64,000 nucleotides of DNA from Nannocystis exedens (lineage in GTDB: Bacteria > Myxococcota_A > Polyangia > Polyangiales > Polyangiaceae), in the NCBI GenBank assembly GCA_945861885.1, contig CAMAVR010000007.1, forward strand, positions 23,964 through 87,963. The letters run 5' to 3'. Positions 7,052 through 14,978 of the stretch are shown one piece after another; the stretch's first letter is position 1, and every line of letters begins with the position of its first letter. A program made the position numbers and the translations under genes. The notes beneath the pieces were generated by a model. That model was not told the origin of the DNA, did no database searches, and saw nothing but the letters and a program-made list of their open reading frames with translations.

Positions 7052-7989
7052 ACACGCTCACCACTTCAAAAAAACCGCAGAATTTTTACAGGGAGGGCGG
7101 GAGATCGGGAGTTGTTTTTAGATCGGACTTCCCAAATAAATCCTCCCGCCCTCCCGCCCTCCCTGTTAAGTTTTTTAGCGAGCACAGTGCGCGAACAAGC
7201 GGCCTAATTGCGAGCGTTGCCCTTCTAGCGGGCTGCGCGAGCGGGTCGCCGCTCCTTCACCCGGCCGCACCGCTCCCAAAAGGCCAAGTGCGCGGCGTTG
7301 CCGGTTTTAGCAGCACGTTTGCCGTCGGTTCGGCTGCGAAAGCGATTTCCGAGGCTCGCGCTCACCCGTCGGTGGCAGGTGTTGCAGTTGATCCACAGTT
7401 CTCTCGTGGCGCGCTCGTGTCGGCCGCATTGGCACCGGGCGTCGCTCCGTTTTTCGCGGCGCGCGTTGGCGCCGGCAGAGGGTTTGAAGGCGGCTTGGCT
7501 TACACCGGTCGCGGCGCACGAATCGACGTGCGCAAAGCTTGGTCGATTGACGACATCTCGATCTCGGCTGGCGTGGGCGGCTCTGCGCTTTTTTACGGCG
7601 CTTCTCTCGGAGGCGAGCCGCTCCCCCGCGTCGATTTGAGTTCGCTTCGCGGCTACGGCTTCGATGTTCCACTTCTCGTCGGCTGGGAAAGCGCGGCGGG
7701 GGCATATTCTGCGTGGGGCGGCGTGCGCGCCGGCTTCGAACATGCGCAAATTGCGGCCGTCACGAGCGAACAAAAAAGCCCGCCGCTGTCAACAGGCCCG
7801 GCGCCGCTCTCCGCCGATCGAGCGTACGCAGGTGGCGTCGGAGGGGTCGCCATCGGCCTCGGTCCGATCCACGCGGCGATGGAAGTGAGCGTCTCGTACC
7901 AGTCGATCGTCGGCCGCTACGACGGCGTCAGAGGCTTCGTCGGCGGAATATCGGTCATGCCGGCCGGCGCCCTCTGGTGGCGTTTTTAG
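7048..7989 (+). CDS. Outer-membrane beta-barrel-like lipoprotein with a hairpin repeat near its start
   Basis: About 313 residues. The signal peptide core and lipobox (LIASVALLAGC) lie near residue 55. The only start-type codon in frame before it is the GTG at 7048, overlapping the ferredoxin stop. The codons between are occupied by a GC-rich inverted repeat (7088-7111 and 7143-7166). The mature part alternates Gly and aromatic residues in short strands (GVGGSALFYGASLGG, VSYQSIVGRYDG) and ends in Phe (LWWRF), the usual signature of a beta-barrel inserted by the BAM machinery. A lipobox plus barrel is unusual, and the lipidated Cys may be fortuitous. Function unknown. It may be translationally coupled to the ferredoxin. 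Confidence 0.6.
   Translation: MNTLTTSKKPQNFYREGGRSGVVFRSDFPNKSSRPPALPVKFFSEHSARTSGLIASVALLAGCASGSPLLHPAAPLPKGQVRGVAGFSSTFAVGSAAKAISEARAHPSVAGVAVDPQFSRGALVSAALAPGVAPFFAARVGAGRGFEGGLAYTGRGARIDVRKAWSIDDISISAGVGGSALFYGASLGGEPLPRVDLSSLRGYGFDVPLLVGWESAAGAYSAWGGVRAGFEHAQIAAVTSEQKSPPLSTGPAPLSADRAYAGGVGGVAIGLGPIHAAMEVSVSYQSIVGRYDGVRGFVGGISVMPAGALWWRF
7088..7166. repeat. GGGAGGGCGGGAG inverted repeat (hairpin)
   Basis: A 24-base left arm (7088-7111) and a 24-base right arm (7143-7166) are complementary with two mismatches, separated by 31 bases. The right arm is followed by TAAGTTTTTT, so it might also act as an attenuator or terminator after the ferredoxin gene. It lies in frame inside the next gene. 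Confidence 0.85.
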
Positions 7990-8195
7990 CGCTGTTTTTG
8001 AAAGTCAAGCGCCTTAGCGCTCCCCAACAGCTACACGCGCGTTCAGCCTTTTGGGCGGTTAGACTTGCCTGCGTAGAAGTCTTCGCTTAAGGTCCCCCCC
8101 GTCATGATCCGGTCCAGTTACACATTTGCGCTCCGGTTGAGTTCAGCACCGAAGCCAAGTTTGTGACGTTCAATCATTACGGAAGTAACGAAACA

Positions 8196-9185
8196 ATGAA
8201 GCAACCAAAAATCTCTCACTTAGGAAATGCTTGCAAGCCCGCACAGGTTTGCTCGTACGTCCTAGCGTGTGCGCTCCTCGTCCCTGCCCTCGCGCATGGC
8301 GACTCGGCGCGTACGGCGCAGGCACGCGGAGCGGCTCACTCGGCATCGGCCGGTGGTCAACCGTCAACATCGTCGAAGCGAGTTCATTCGTCCGTTGGTC
8401 CAAACGTATCGCCCAACCCAATCTCCCCAAACCGGTCGAGCTCGGCTCAGAAGCACGTTTCAGCTCGCGCCAGCCATCAGCGAGCCCCGATCGAATACGT
8501 GCAGTCGGTTCGCGGGTGGCATCAGCCGGGGCCCGACCTCCCCAAAGCGCCGCTCGATAAGCACGGTCGGCCAATGTTGGTCCTCTACTCGGTCAACTCG
8601 CACGATCGCGCCGAGCTCACCGCCGCCACCGACGAAGGCGGTTTTTCCGCGCAAGACCTCGATCGCGCGGCAGTCGTCCTGCGCGACACTTCTTCGGGAA
8701 ATCAGCATCCCGTTGAACCGCGCACGATCGACCTTCTCTACCGCATCCAACGGCATTTTAATGCGCCGGAAATTCGTGTGGTGTCGGGCTATCGAACGAC
8801 TACACCGTATCGGGCAAATTCGTACCATGGCAAAGGGCGCGCGGTCGATTTTATCGTCCCCGGGTCGAGCGATTACAAAGTCGCCGAGTTCGCTAGGCAG
8901 TTCGGTTTTGTTGGCGTTGGCGTCTACCCCGAAAGCGGCTTTGTACACCTTGATTCACGGCCCAAAAGCTATTTTTGGCGCGACTCAAGCGCCCCTGGCC
9001 ACCATCACCGCGAGCAGGCAATCCTCGGTGACGTAGCTTATCGCGCCGACGCGACAGCGCGGGCCCGCGGCGAGCAAGAAGCACGCCCACCGGTGATCGA
9101 GCGCGACGTCGATGCTGTCATCGAAACAAAGAAAAACGCGAGCACGATAACCAGAGTGGCCGAGCCGACGCCGGCAAAAAAATAG
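8196..9185 (+). CDS. DUF882 / peptidase M15-like secreted protein (MepK-type)
   Basis: A 329-residue exported protein of the DUF882 group, related to D,D-/L,D-cleaving murein hydrolases. After a signal peptide (hydrophobic core CSYVLACALLVPALAHG) comes a long Ser-rich linker and then the catalytic domain. Zinc-ligand motifs are visible as SYHGKGRAVDF (His and Asp) and SGFVHLDSRP (His), with YFW following, all typical of the family. A basic C-terminal extension follows. It probably trims peptidoglycan cross-links during growth. I chose the ATG at 8196, with GGAAGT upstream; a GTG at 8163 is the alternative. The preceding 200 bases hold no gene that I can see. Confidence 0.82.
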   Translation: MKQPKISHLGNACKPAQVCSYVLACALLVPALAHGDSARTAQARGAAHSASAGGQPSTSSKRVHSSVGPNVSPNPISPNRSSSAQKHVSARASHQRAPIEYVQSVRGWHQPGPDLPKAPLDKHGRPMLVLYSVNSHDRAELTAATDEGGFSAQDLDRAAVVLRDTSSGNQHPVEPRTIDLLYRIQRHFNAPEIRVVSGYRTTTPYRANSYHGKGRAVDFIVPGSSDYKVAEFARQFGFVGVGVYPESGFVHLDSRPKSYFWRDSSAPGHHHREQAILGDVAYRADATARARGEQEARPPVIERDVDAVIETKKNASTITRVAEPTPAKK

Positions 9186-9187
9186 AG

Positions 9188-9862
9188 CTACCCCTTCATG
9201 ACAGCGGCGACTGCAGCGTAGACGCGCTCATGCACTTCGGTCGCACTCGCCGCCCCGTCAATGATAACGATTCGATCCCCTGGCATGTGTTTCGGTAATT
9301 CGGAATAAAACGACGCTAAGGCGCGCTGTACATCGCGCTTTTCGTAGAGCTCCGGCGGCCCCGCGCGGAACCTTCGGCGACGCTCGGCAATCTCGGCCGC
9401 GACCGAGATGACGATTGTCAGGCCCGGCCTTAGCGCTCGTTGATTCAGAAGTCGAATCCAATCGCGCGCGGTCTCCGCATTTCCTCCGCTCGTCAGACTT
9501 TGGTAGCCGATGCTCGATGCGTCGTAGCGATCCGAAATTACAATTTCGCCTCGGGCGAGCGCCGGCTCGATCTCGCGGGCAACATGCTCGACGCGATCGG
9601 CGGCAAATAGTAGCGCCATTGCGCTCCACTGCGCGGTTCGGTCGCCGCTCGCGGCGCGCGCTTCTCCGACGGTTTCGTCGCCTGTCAAAACTCGCCGAAT
9701 CAATTTTCCTATGGCGCCGTCGCTTGGTTCGCGCGTGGCGAAGACGGTATGCCCTTCGCTGCGGAGACGAGCGGCCAGCTTGGACGTCTGCGTTGTGGTG
9801 CCTGCGCCGTCGATCCCCTCGATGACGATAAAAGCGCCTTTTTCCCCCTCTTTTTTATCCAT
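9188..9862 (-). CDS. tmk: Thymidylate kinase
   Basis: A 224-residue kinase converting dTMP to dTDP. The start MDKKEG at 9862 overlaps the panC stop (9855-9857). The P-loop reads EGIDGAGTTTQ: the lysine that follows the last glycine in most thymidylate kinases (GAGKTTQ) is threonine here. The DR-Y motif (ISDRYDASSIGYQ) and the lid region (RRRFRAGPPELYEK) are in place. The rest of the protein is well conserved and full length, so the change looks like a lineage variant rather than decay. An in-frame start 41 codons upstream exists but would run into panC. Confidence 0.93.
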   Translation of the reverse strand: MDKKEGEKGAFIVIEGIDGAGTTTQTSKLAARLRSEGHTVFATREPSDGAIGKLIRRVLTGDETVGEARAASGDRTAQWSAMALLFAADRVEHVAREIEPALARGEIVISDRYDASSIGYQSLTSGGNAETARDWIRLLNQRALRPGLTIVISVAAEIAERRRRFRAGPPELYEKRDVQRALASFYSELPKHMPGDRIVIIDGAASATEVHERVYAAVAAVMKG

Positions 9863-10724
9863 TTTCGCCGAGCACCTCGTTATCAATAAGCCGGGTTGCC
9901 CCGATTCGGCAAGCAATTGCGACGAGTGCGCGTTCGCCGACGGGCTGGCCGGCTTGGATTGCGACGAGCGTTTCTGGATCCGCAATTTCGACGTAGTCGA
10001 CAGAGTCGGAAGCGACTCGCACTTCGTCGTCGACGAGACTGCGAAGAGTCTCGGAGCGACGCTCCCCCTCCTTAAATGCTCGCGATGCTTTCGCGAGCCC
10101 GCGCGAGAGCGATAGGGCGCGTTCGCGATCGGCCGCGGACAGATAGCGGTTGCGCGAACTCATCGCCAAGCCGTCCGACTCGCGGACGATTGGGTGGCCG
10201 ACCACCGTGACTGGCATCATCAAATCGGCCGCCATTCGCCTGATAACAGCGAGCTGCTGGTAGTCCTTTTTTCCAAAAACGGCGGTGCATGGGCCGACTA
10301 GGTTGAATAACTTCGTTACTACGGTCGCTACGCCTTCGAAAAAATGGGGGCGCGATATGCCGCACAATGGAGCGGCGGTTCGGCCAACACGCACTCGCGT
10401 TTCTTCTCCTGGCGGATAGATCGTTGACGCTTCGGGGGTGAAGACGGCGTTGACGCCTACGGTTGCGAGTTTTGCGATGTCGTTTTCTACGTCGCGTGGA
10501 TAGGCAGCGAAATCTTCGTTCGGGGCGAACTGGGTTGGGTTTATGAAAATCGAGGCGACGATAAAAGTCGCGTGTTTTTTCGCTTCGGTCACAAGGGCAA
10601 GATGCCCAGCGTGAAGCGCTCCCATCGTTGGGACAAAGCCGACCGATTCGCCACGTTTGCGAGCTTCATTGCACAAATGGCGGAGCTCTTCGGCACCAGT
10701 AACTATTTTCACACGCGTAGACAT
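9855..10724 (-). CDS. panC: Pantothenate synthetase
   Basis: A 289-residue enzyme that joins pantoate and beta-alanine with ATP to make pantothenate, the precursor of coenzyme A. The ATP-binding HIGH-like motif is in PTMGALHAGHLALV (about residues 32-45). Further signatures are FGKKDYQQLAVIRRM and MSSRNRYLS. Length is normal for the family. The stop overlaps the tmk start by eight bases, so the two genes are cotranscribed. Pantothenate production fits the CoA-dependent enzymes nearby (accA, acyl-CoA mutase). Confidence 0.96.
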   Translation of the reverse strand: MSTRVKIVTGAEELRHLCNEARKRGESVGFVPTMGALHAGHLALVTEAKKHATFIVASIFINPTQFAPNEDFAAYPRDVENDIAKLATVGVNAVFTPEASTIYPPGEETRVRVGRTAAPLCGISRPHFFEGVATVVTKLFNLVGPCTAVFGKKDYQQLAVIRRMAADLMMPVTVVGHPIVRESDGLAMSSRNRYLSAADRERALSLSRGLAKASRAFKEGERRSETLRSLVDDEVRVASDSVDYVEIADPETLVAIQAGQPVGERALVAIACRIGATRLIDNEVLGENG

Positions 10725-10790
10725 ACGGTTCGATTTACCGGAACCTGGCCAAATTGCAGGATCAATTTTGGCGTCTGCAACAAGCTAGAA

Positions 10791-10834
10791 GGATCGAGCA
10801 CGCACCGCGGAGCCGAGACCCCCCGCCGACCGCT
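10791..10834 (-). repeat. Partial third copy of the toxin-locus inverted repeat
   Basis: About 44 bases from ATCGAGCACGCACC through GAGACCCCCCGCCGACCGCT match the outer end of the right inverted repeat (18277-18323), in the same orientation. It sits between panC and the Rpn nuclease gene. The 10725-10900 gap holds no gene. Confidence 0.8.
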
Positions 10835-10900
10835 CAAGTGGCGACACAAGTGCGCAGGTCGAGCGTACCAAGAGAATGAGGTGATTTGTTCAGGCTTTGA

Positions 10901-11860
10901 TTACAAGCGTCGTTCCGTTTTTAGCCGTCCGCGAAGAGTGTTGAGCTCCTCGATACCAGCTTTTTCTAGCGCTTTCATCTGGTCGGCGGAAATCGATATC
11001 CCTAGAACATCGCACAAATCAACGATGGCCTGGCGTAGCCCCTTGGCCTTCCCCATCGCTTCGCCTTCCGCGAGCCCTTCAGCCTTTCCTTCGGCCTTTC
11101 CTTCGGCCTTTCCTTCGGCCCTCCCGGTGGCTCTCTCTTTTTCGGCTGTCGCTCTCGCTGTCTGCTCTGCTAGCTTGTCGCGATCGTAAATCTCGAATTC
11201 ATCGCGCGTAAACGACGACATTCGCACGACTTCGTACGCGTCGCGGATTGTCGGCTCGCTGATGTTCGCCGGTATGCTGCGCGCCGTCTCGGCTTGCCTG
11301 AAAAAGTGCGCCCACTGATCGACGATCGTCTCGAAGTTCTCCCCCTTCGTGTACTTTTCGAGCTCGAGAAAAACGAACCGCAGCTGTTGCAGAACATGCC
11401 CATTTCCGCCGCCATCTTCGCGGAAGCGAAATCGGCTCAGCATCGGAATCGGCGGCGTGCAGCTTGAGTCGGGCCACAAATTGAAGCCGCAAATCGTCAC
11501 GCCGACCACATCATTGAGCATCGGATAGGCATCGCCGACGCCGAGCTGCGTCGCATACGCTTTCGCAACGTTGTAGACGACGCGCTTTTCAAACTCGGCG
11601 ACGCTTAGCACTTGCATCTCGACGACGTAGCGCGTGCCTCGCTTATCAAGGCACTTTACGTCGACAAGCGACAGCTTCATCTCTTCGACATACGGCCCGC
11701 GCTGCTCCGGCGTTAAATACTCGATGTCGGCGATCTGCGCGTCGCCCTGAAGGCCCAGAAGGCTGTCCAAAAAACTGATCAGGATGCGCTTATGCGCCGG
11801 CTCTCCGAACACGCGCTTAAACACGGAATCGGCCTTTGGATCAGCAAACACGGGGCGCAT
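10901..11860 (-). CDS. Rpn / PD-(D/E)XK nuclease-family putative transposase
   Basis: A 319-residue member of the recombination-promoting nuclease family (transposase_31-like). The N-terminal motif FADPKADSVFKRVF is followed by the catalytic core: SLVDVKCLDKRG, then YVVEMQV gives the D...E-x-Q of the PD-(D/E)XK fold (about residues 62-84). The C-terminal tail contains the tandem repeat GKAEGKAEGKAEG, encoded by 12-base CCTTCGGCCTTT units near 11082-11121; such tails are common in this family and vary in length. These proteins nick DNA and promote RecA-independent recombination. The gene is flanked by a piece of the toxin inverted repeat on one side and fragments of the toxin gene on the other. 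Confidence 0.85.
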   Translation of the reverse strand: MRPVFADPKADSVFKRVFGEPAHKRILISFLDSLLGLQGDAQIADIEYLTPEQRGPYVEEMKLSLVDVKCLDKRGTRYVVEMQVLSVAEFEKRVVYNVAKAYATQLGVGDAYPMLNDVVGVTICGFNLWPDSSCTPPIPMLSRFRFREDGGGNGHVLQQLRFVFLELEKYTKGENFETIVDQWAHFFRQAETARSIPANISEPTIRDAYEVVRMSSFTRDEFEIYDRDKLAEQTARATAEKERATGRAEGKAEGKAEGKAEGLAEGEAMGKAKGLRQAIVDLCDVLGISISADQMKALEKAGIEELNTLRGRLKTERRL

Positions 11861-11883
11861 GGCCCAAAATCTACTCACGGGGT

Positions 11884-12200
11884 ACAACCTCGTCAAGTCG
11901 ACGGCGACGGCTCTGAATCAGCGATTGAAACAACGCCGGATCATCCTTTTTACAAGAAGCGATAGGCGCGGCGTACAAGGCCGGCGGTGTGCGCGGAACA
12001 GCCGAAGCACTGTTCGTCAATCCCGCGGTTCAATCGTACAAGACTATGAAGGCGGCGGAAAGCGCGGGGGACTACCGAACAGCCGGTCGGAAGGCGTGGG
12101 GCGCCGCGTCTGCCGCATCGTCAACGCTCACAGCGGGCGTTGGGGCAAAAAAACCTTCTAAAAGCGGGAGCGAAATAGGTCGCCGGAGCCGCCGAACGCG
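11884..12200 (+). pseudogene. Decayed Hint/pretoxin fragment of the polymorphic toxin gene
   Basis: Two blocks match the intact toxin gene. Bases 11884-11955 resemble 16260-16345 (end of the Hint core; TTPDHPFYK in the correct frame). Bases 11956 to about 12190 resemble 16667-16880 (pretoxin region; GGVRGTAEALFVNPAVQSY). The intervening 320 bases are missing and the junction shifts the frame into a stop. The N-terminal region and toxin domain are absent. There is no gene in 11861-12224 apart from this relic. Confidence 0.85.
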
Positions 12201-12224
12201 CAGTCGTGCGCTGATTACGTAATT

Positions 12225-13004
12225 TCACCAAGTGCCGTCGAGCCAATCCAGAAGCGCTTGGCGATCTTGGGATGACATCCCCCCGGGCGGCATGAATGCG
12301 GTTCCTCCGCTATGAGCAGGGCCCAGACCGGCCATAAACGCAATGGTATCTCGCTGCGCAAATCGCAATATGGCGCGGTTTTTCCCGTCGTGGCAATTGC
12401 TGCATGCTTTCAACCGGAGCGGCGTCATTCTTGCTGGCTCATTGCCGAAAAATCTAGCTCTGTTTTGAACCGATGTCGCCGGGGTGATGGCGCTGTCGGC
12501 GGCAATTTCTAAATTGATCGCATCCAAAATTTCGCTGCGCGGCGTCTCGCCCCACAACTTCGATGCCCGCAGCGCTCGCGGCCCGTTCGCATGGCAGTTG
12601 AAGCACGGCACTTCAAGCGGCACCTCTTTGGCGTTCGAATCGAACGGGGCCGCCGCAAATTGATAAAACGACGCCACATTGTCGGCGCTTCGATCGACAA
12701 CGATAAGAAATAGTGGCCACCTGCGCGGGTCGTCCCCTTCATTTTGATCGCTCTTTTTTCGTTGCCGAAGCCACCACGCGGTGCGCGCCCCCCCCGCAGC
12801 GCGCACAACGCAATTGATCACCGAATGCCCTACCGAACCGCTCGACTCCATCGACTCAAAACAGACACGCTCATTCGGCTCGGCCATTTTTGCATCGACA
12901 TCGATCGTGCGCGCCCATTCAACAACCGAAGGGGGAGCCGCTCTCATCGAGAAAGGCGCTGCGACAAGAATCGCAATCGCTCGCCAAATGAACGTTGGCG
13001 TCAT
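12225..13004 (-). CDS. Dihaem c-type cytochrome-like secreted protein
   Basis: About 259 residues. The signal peptide begins MTPTFIWRAIAILVAAPF. Two haem-binding motifs are present, CFNCH and CSNCH, each close to a stretch that could supply the distal methionine (FMPPGGMSSQDR near the C-terminus). It is probably a periplasmic electron carrier or haem-based reductase; the exact family is not recognised. The ATG at 13004 overlaps the stop of the upstream small secreted gene (ATGA, 13001-13004), so the two are one operon, divergent from a LysR-type regulator. An in-frame upstream start would add 32 unrelated residues. Confidence 0.72.
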   Translation of the reverse strand: MTPTFIWRAIAILVAAPFSMRAAPPSVVEWARTIDVDAKMAEPNERVCFESMESSGSVGHSVINCVVRAAGGARTAWWLRQRKKSDQNEGDDPRRWPLFLIVVDRSADNVASFYQFAAAPFDSNAKEVPLEVPCFNCHANGPRALRASKLWGETPRSEILDAINLEIAADSAITPATSVQNRARFFGNEPARMTPLRLKACSNCHDGKNRAILRFAQRDTIAFMAGLGPAHSGGTAFMPPGGMSSQDRQALLDWLDGTW

Positions 13005-13399
13005 TCTGCGGTCGGAAGCGTCGCCAGGCGAATGAGATCGGCGAGGGTGTAGGCCTTGAGCAGTAAGCGGTTTGTCGACGGCACGGGCGAGAGAGTGCAC
13101 CCTTGAAAACGCCCCGGAGCTCGCCCCCTAGGGGCTATCGACACGCAATCGGCAAGAAGCGGCTCTGGAGTGAGAAGAATTCCTTTTCGGTGCTCCACGG
13201 CACCCCCTAGGTGGTCACCCCGAACGCGCTCCGATACCGGGAGCAGGTCGTTGAGAGCCACGGCAAGCGAATTCGCTTCATCGAGCACCACAGTTTCTGC
13301 TGCGGGGGGAGCAGCTTCTGCTGCGGGGGGGGCAGCAGCATATGCGATGCCCGCAACGCTCAGAACTGAAGCAACGGCAAATAGTGACAACTTGATCAT
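13001..13399 (-). CDS. Small secreted protein paired with the dihaem cytochrome
   Basis: 132 residues. A clear signal peptide (hydrophobic core FAVASVLSVAGIAYA) is followed by an Ala/Pro/Glu-rich linker with a duplicated PPAAE segment, then a compact domain with two cysteines (LLADC, FQGC). No family recognised. It is translationally coupled to the cytochrome gene, so it is likely to be exported with it and to act together with it. The start lies 129 bases from the divergent LysR-type gene, with a perfect palindrome in between. Confidence 0.65.
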   Translation of the reverse strand: MIKLSLFAVASVLSVAGIAYAAAPPAAEAAPPAAETVVLDEANSLAVALNDLLPVSERVRGDHLGGAVEHRKGILLTPEPLLADCVSIAPRGRAPGRFQGCTLSPVPSTNRLLLKAYTLADLIRLATLPTAE

Positions 13400-13497
13400 G
13401 ATTTACGTCCTTTTCGCTGAGAAGATCTTCTCTTCTCGGTGACGCGAATCACTACTGCCGACGGCCGTAATGCAAAAAGCGAAATGATTTCATTGTA

Positions 13498-13516
13498 TGA
13501 TGCAGATCTTGCATCA
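13498..13516. promoter_or_regulatory. Palindrome, probable LysR-type operator
   Basis: TGATGCA, five bases, TGCATCA: perfect seven-base arms, 12 bases ahead of the regulator's ATG. A second dyad (ATCACC and GGTGAT) overlaps its right side and the start codon. The position between the regulator and the divergent cytochrome operon fits autoregulation and control of both. Confidence 0.5.
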
Positions 13517-13527
13517 CCTATCGGGTG

Positions 13528-14412
13528 ATGTTTTCCAACTCGCGTGAAACGTTTCTCCCAGAAACCCTGGTTGCATTTCTTGCCGTTTCAGAGCTCGGGA
13601 CTGTACACGCCGCAGCGAAGTCGCTCGGCCTTGTTCAAACCGCCGTCACGCGGCGAATTCAGGCGCTCGAAGGTGCCACCGGAGCGACGCTATTTCTCCG
13701 TTCGCGCCGCGGAATGGTGCTCACCGAACCGGGACGAACCCTTGTGAGCTACGCGCGTCGAATGAAAGAAATTGAGGCGGAGGCGTTGGCGCTAATGCGC
13801 GGAGAATCGTCGCAGCGGCAAGAACAGATTGTGATCGCAAGCCCGTCGAGCCTCGCGTCTGCGCGGGTCGTTCCGAAATTGGCAGGCATTCTCAGCTCTA
13901 ACCCTGGGGTCGCTATTCAGCTTTGCGTTTCGGACGACCGAATCGGCGTCGAACTGCTCAAGCGAAACGAAGTCGACATTGCTCTTCTCCCCGCCGCCGA
14001 TGTCCCCCTTGAATTTGAATCGCGCCGCCTAGAGCCTGAAATTTATGTTGCCGTCGGCCCAACTGCCTGGAAAAAACGGCAGTTTGAATCGATTGTGCGA
14101 AGCGAGCGAATTGTCGATTTTGATTCGAGAGACGATCTCACCTTCGATTTTTTAGCGGAGCACAATCTTCTTGATATCGCACAGCGCAATCGCCATTTCG
14201 TCAACAATACACATGTTCTCGCAGAGCTCGTCGCGCAAGGGGTCGGCTATACCGTTCTTTCGATCGAGTTCGCAAAAGCGCTTTTCGCGACAAGCGGAGC
14301 GCTCGCAAATATCGGCGGCGCGCGCACCCACAACGTCAGCATCGCGCTCGCATGGTACGCGCGGCAATACCCAACAAGAGCCTTCAAAGAAATCATGACG
14401 GCGCTGAAGTAA
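13528..14412 (+). CDS. LysR-family transcriptional regulator
   Basis: 294 residues. An N-terminal winged helix-turn-helix (about 12-70: VAFLAVSELGTVHAAAKSLG, then QTAVTRRIQALE) precedes a periplasmic-binding-protein-like effector domain starting at about residue 95 (QIVIASPSSLASARVVPKL). It probably senses a small molecule; the ligand is unknown. The gene is divergent from the dihaem cytochrome pair, the usual arrangement for a LysR regulator and its target. I chose the ATG at 13528 over a GTG three bases upstream. The start codon is embedded in a small dyad, consistent with autorepression. Confidence 0.88.
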   Translation: MFSNSRETFLPETLVAFLAVSELGTVHAAAKSLGLVQTAVTRRIQALEGATGATLFLRSRRGMVLTEPGRTLVSYARRMKEIEAEALALMRGESSQRQEQIVIASPSSLASARVVPKLAGILSSNPGVAIQLCVSDDRIGVELLKRNEVDIALLPAADVPLEFESRRLEPEIYVAVGPTAWKKRQFESIVRSERIVDFDSRDDLTFDFLAEHNLLDIAQRNRHFVNNTHVLAELVAQGVGYTVLSIEFAKALFATSGALANIGGARTHNVSIALAWYARQYPTRAFKEIMTALK

Positions 14413-14446
14413 ACGAACACCGCGCACCGCTCTATCCCCCTCTGTC

Positions 14447-14494
14447 CCCCTCTGTCATCCATCGCTACGCTCCGGACCCCGCTGCTCACCCGCG
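14447..14494 (+). repeat. Outer inverted-repeat segment, left of the toxin locus
   Basis: CTGTCATCC, then TCGCTACGCTCCGGACCCCGCT; the reverse complement occurs at 18389-18440. The 60 bases between this segment and the main repeat are not matched on the right side. Confidence 0.8.
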
Positions 14495-14556
14495 CATCCA
14501 GCAACGTCGTCCGCTAGAACACGCCCCATTTGCGCCCACTGGCACAGCCATTTAAC

Positions 14557-14803
14557 GCGGTCGGCGGGGGGTCTCGCATCTGCGGTGCGTGCTCGATTCC
14601 CGTTTCTTGTTTTCGGGTAGTCGCTCCGAAGCATTGGGTTTACGCGAGCTCTCACGTTCGTGCCGGAGGTCTCCGCGCGCTCCTCGACACGAGCCCCCCG
14701 CCGCCCGCTCCCACTGTGGGGGCCCTGCTCGCGCGGGGGCGCCTTTTGGGTAGCCGCTGTCGTCGGTGCGGAGTCCAGTCCCCAGAAAACGAGGCGCTTC
14801 GCC
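14557..14803 (+). repeat. Main inverted repeat, left copy (IR-L) of the toxin locus
   Basis: About 247 bases that recur in reverse complement at 18071-18323. Read by eye, a 114-base core (14605-14718 against 18162-18275) is identical, with scattered differences outside it. The 14413-14978 interval contains only these repeats and the toxin gene leader. Short reading frames in it have no support. Confidence 0.92.
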
Positions 14804-14978
14804 TTTCGAACCCACCTTGATGGTTCGTGGCGCTTATCCTTAGAGCATTGGCTCGCGCTCTTTTTACGCGCAGGAGCGGAGCGATGGATTGAGACGGCGG
14901 TTGTCCGATTTTGCGTCAGGGCGTTTGGGAACCGATGTCATTCTGTTGACACTGGAAAGTCGCCCACTGCACTTACGG

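Noticed and set aside
11784-12161. A 125-codon open frame over the toxin relic
   Set aside because: It is in a different frame from the homologous toxin sequence and runs across the deletion junction; the block is a decayed fragment.
14530-14820. Short open frames on both strands in the 5' flank of the toxin
   Set aside because: They are translations of the inverted repeat, which is present twice in opposite orientation; no protein-like pattern.
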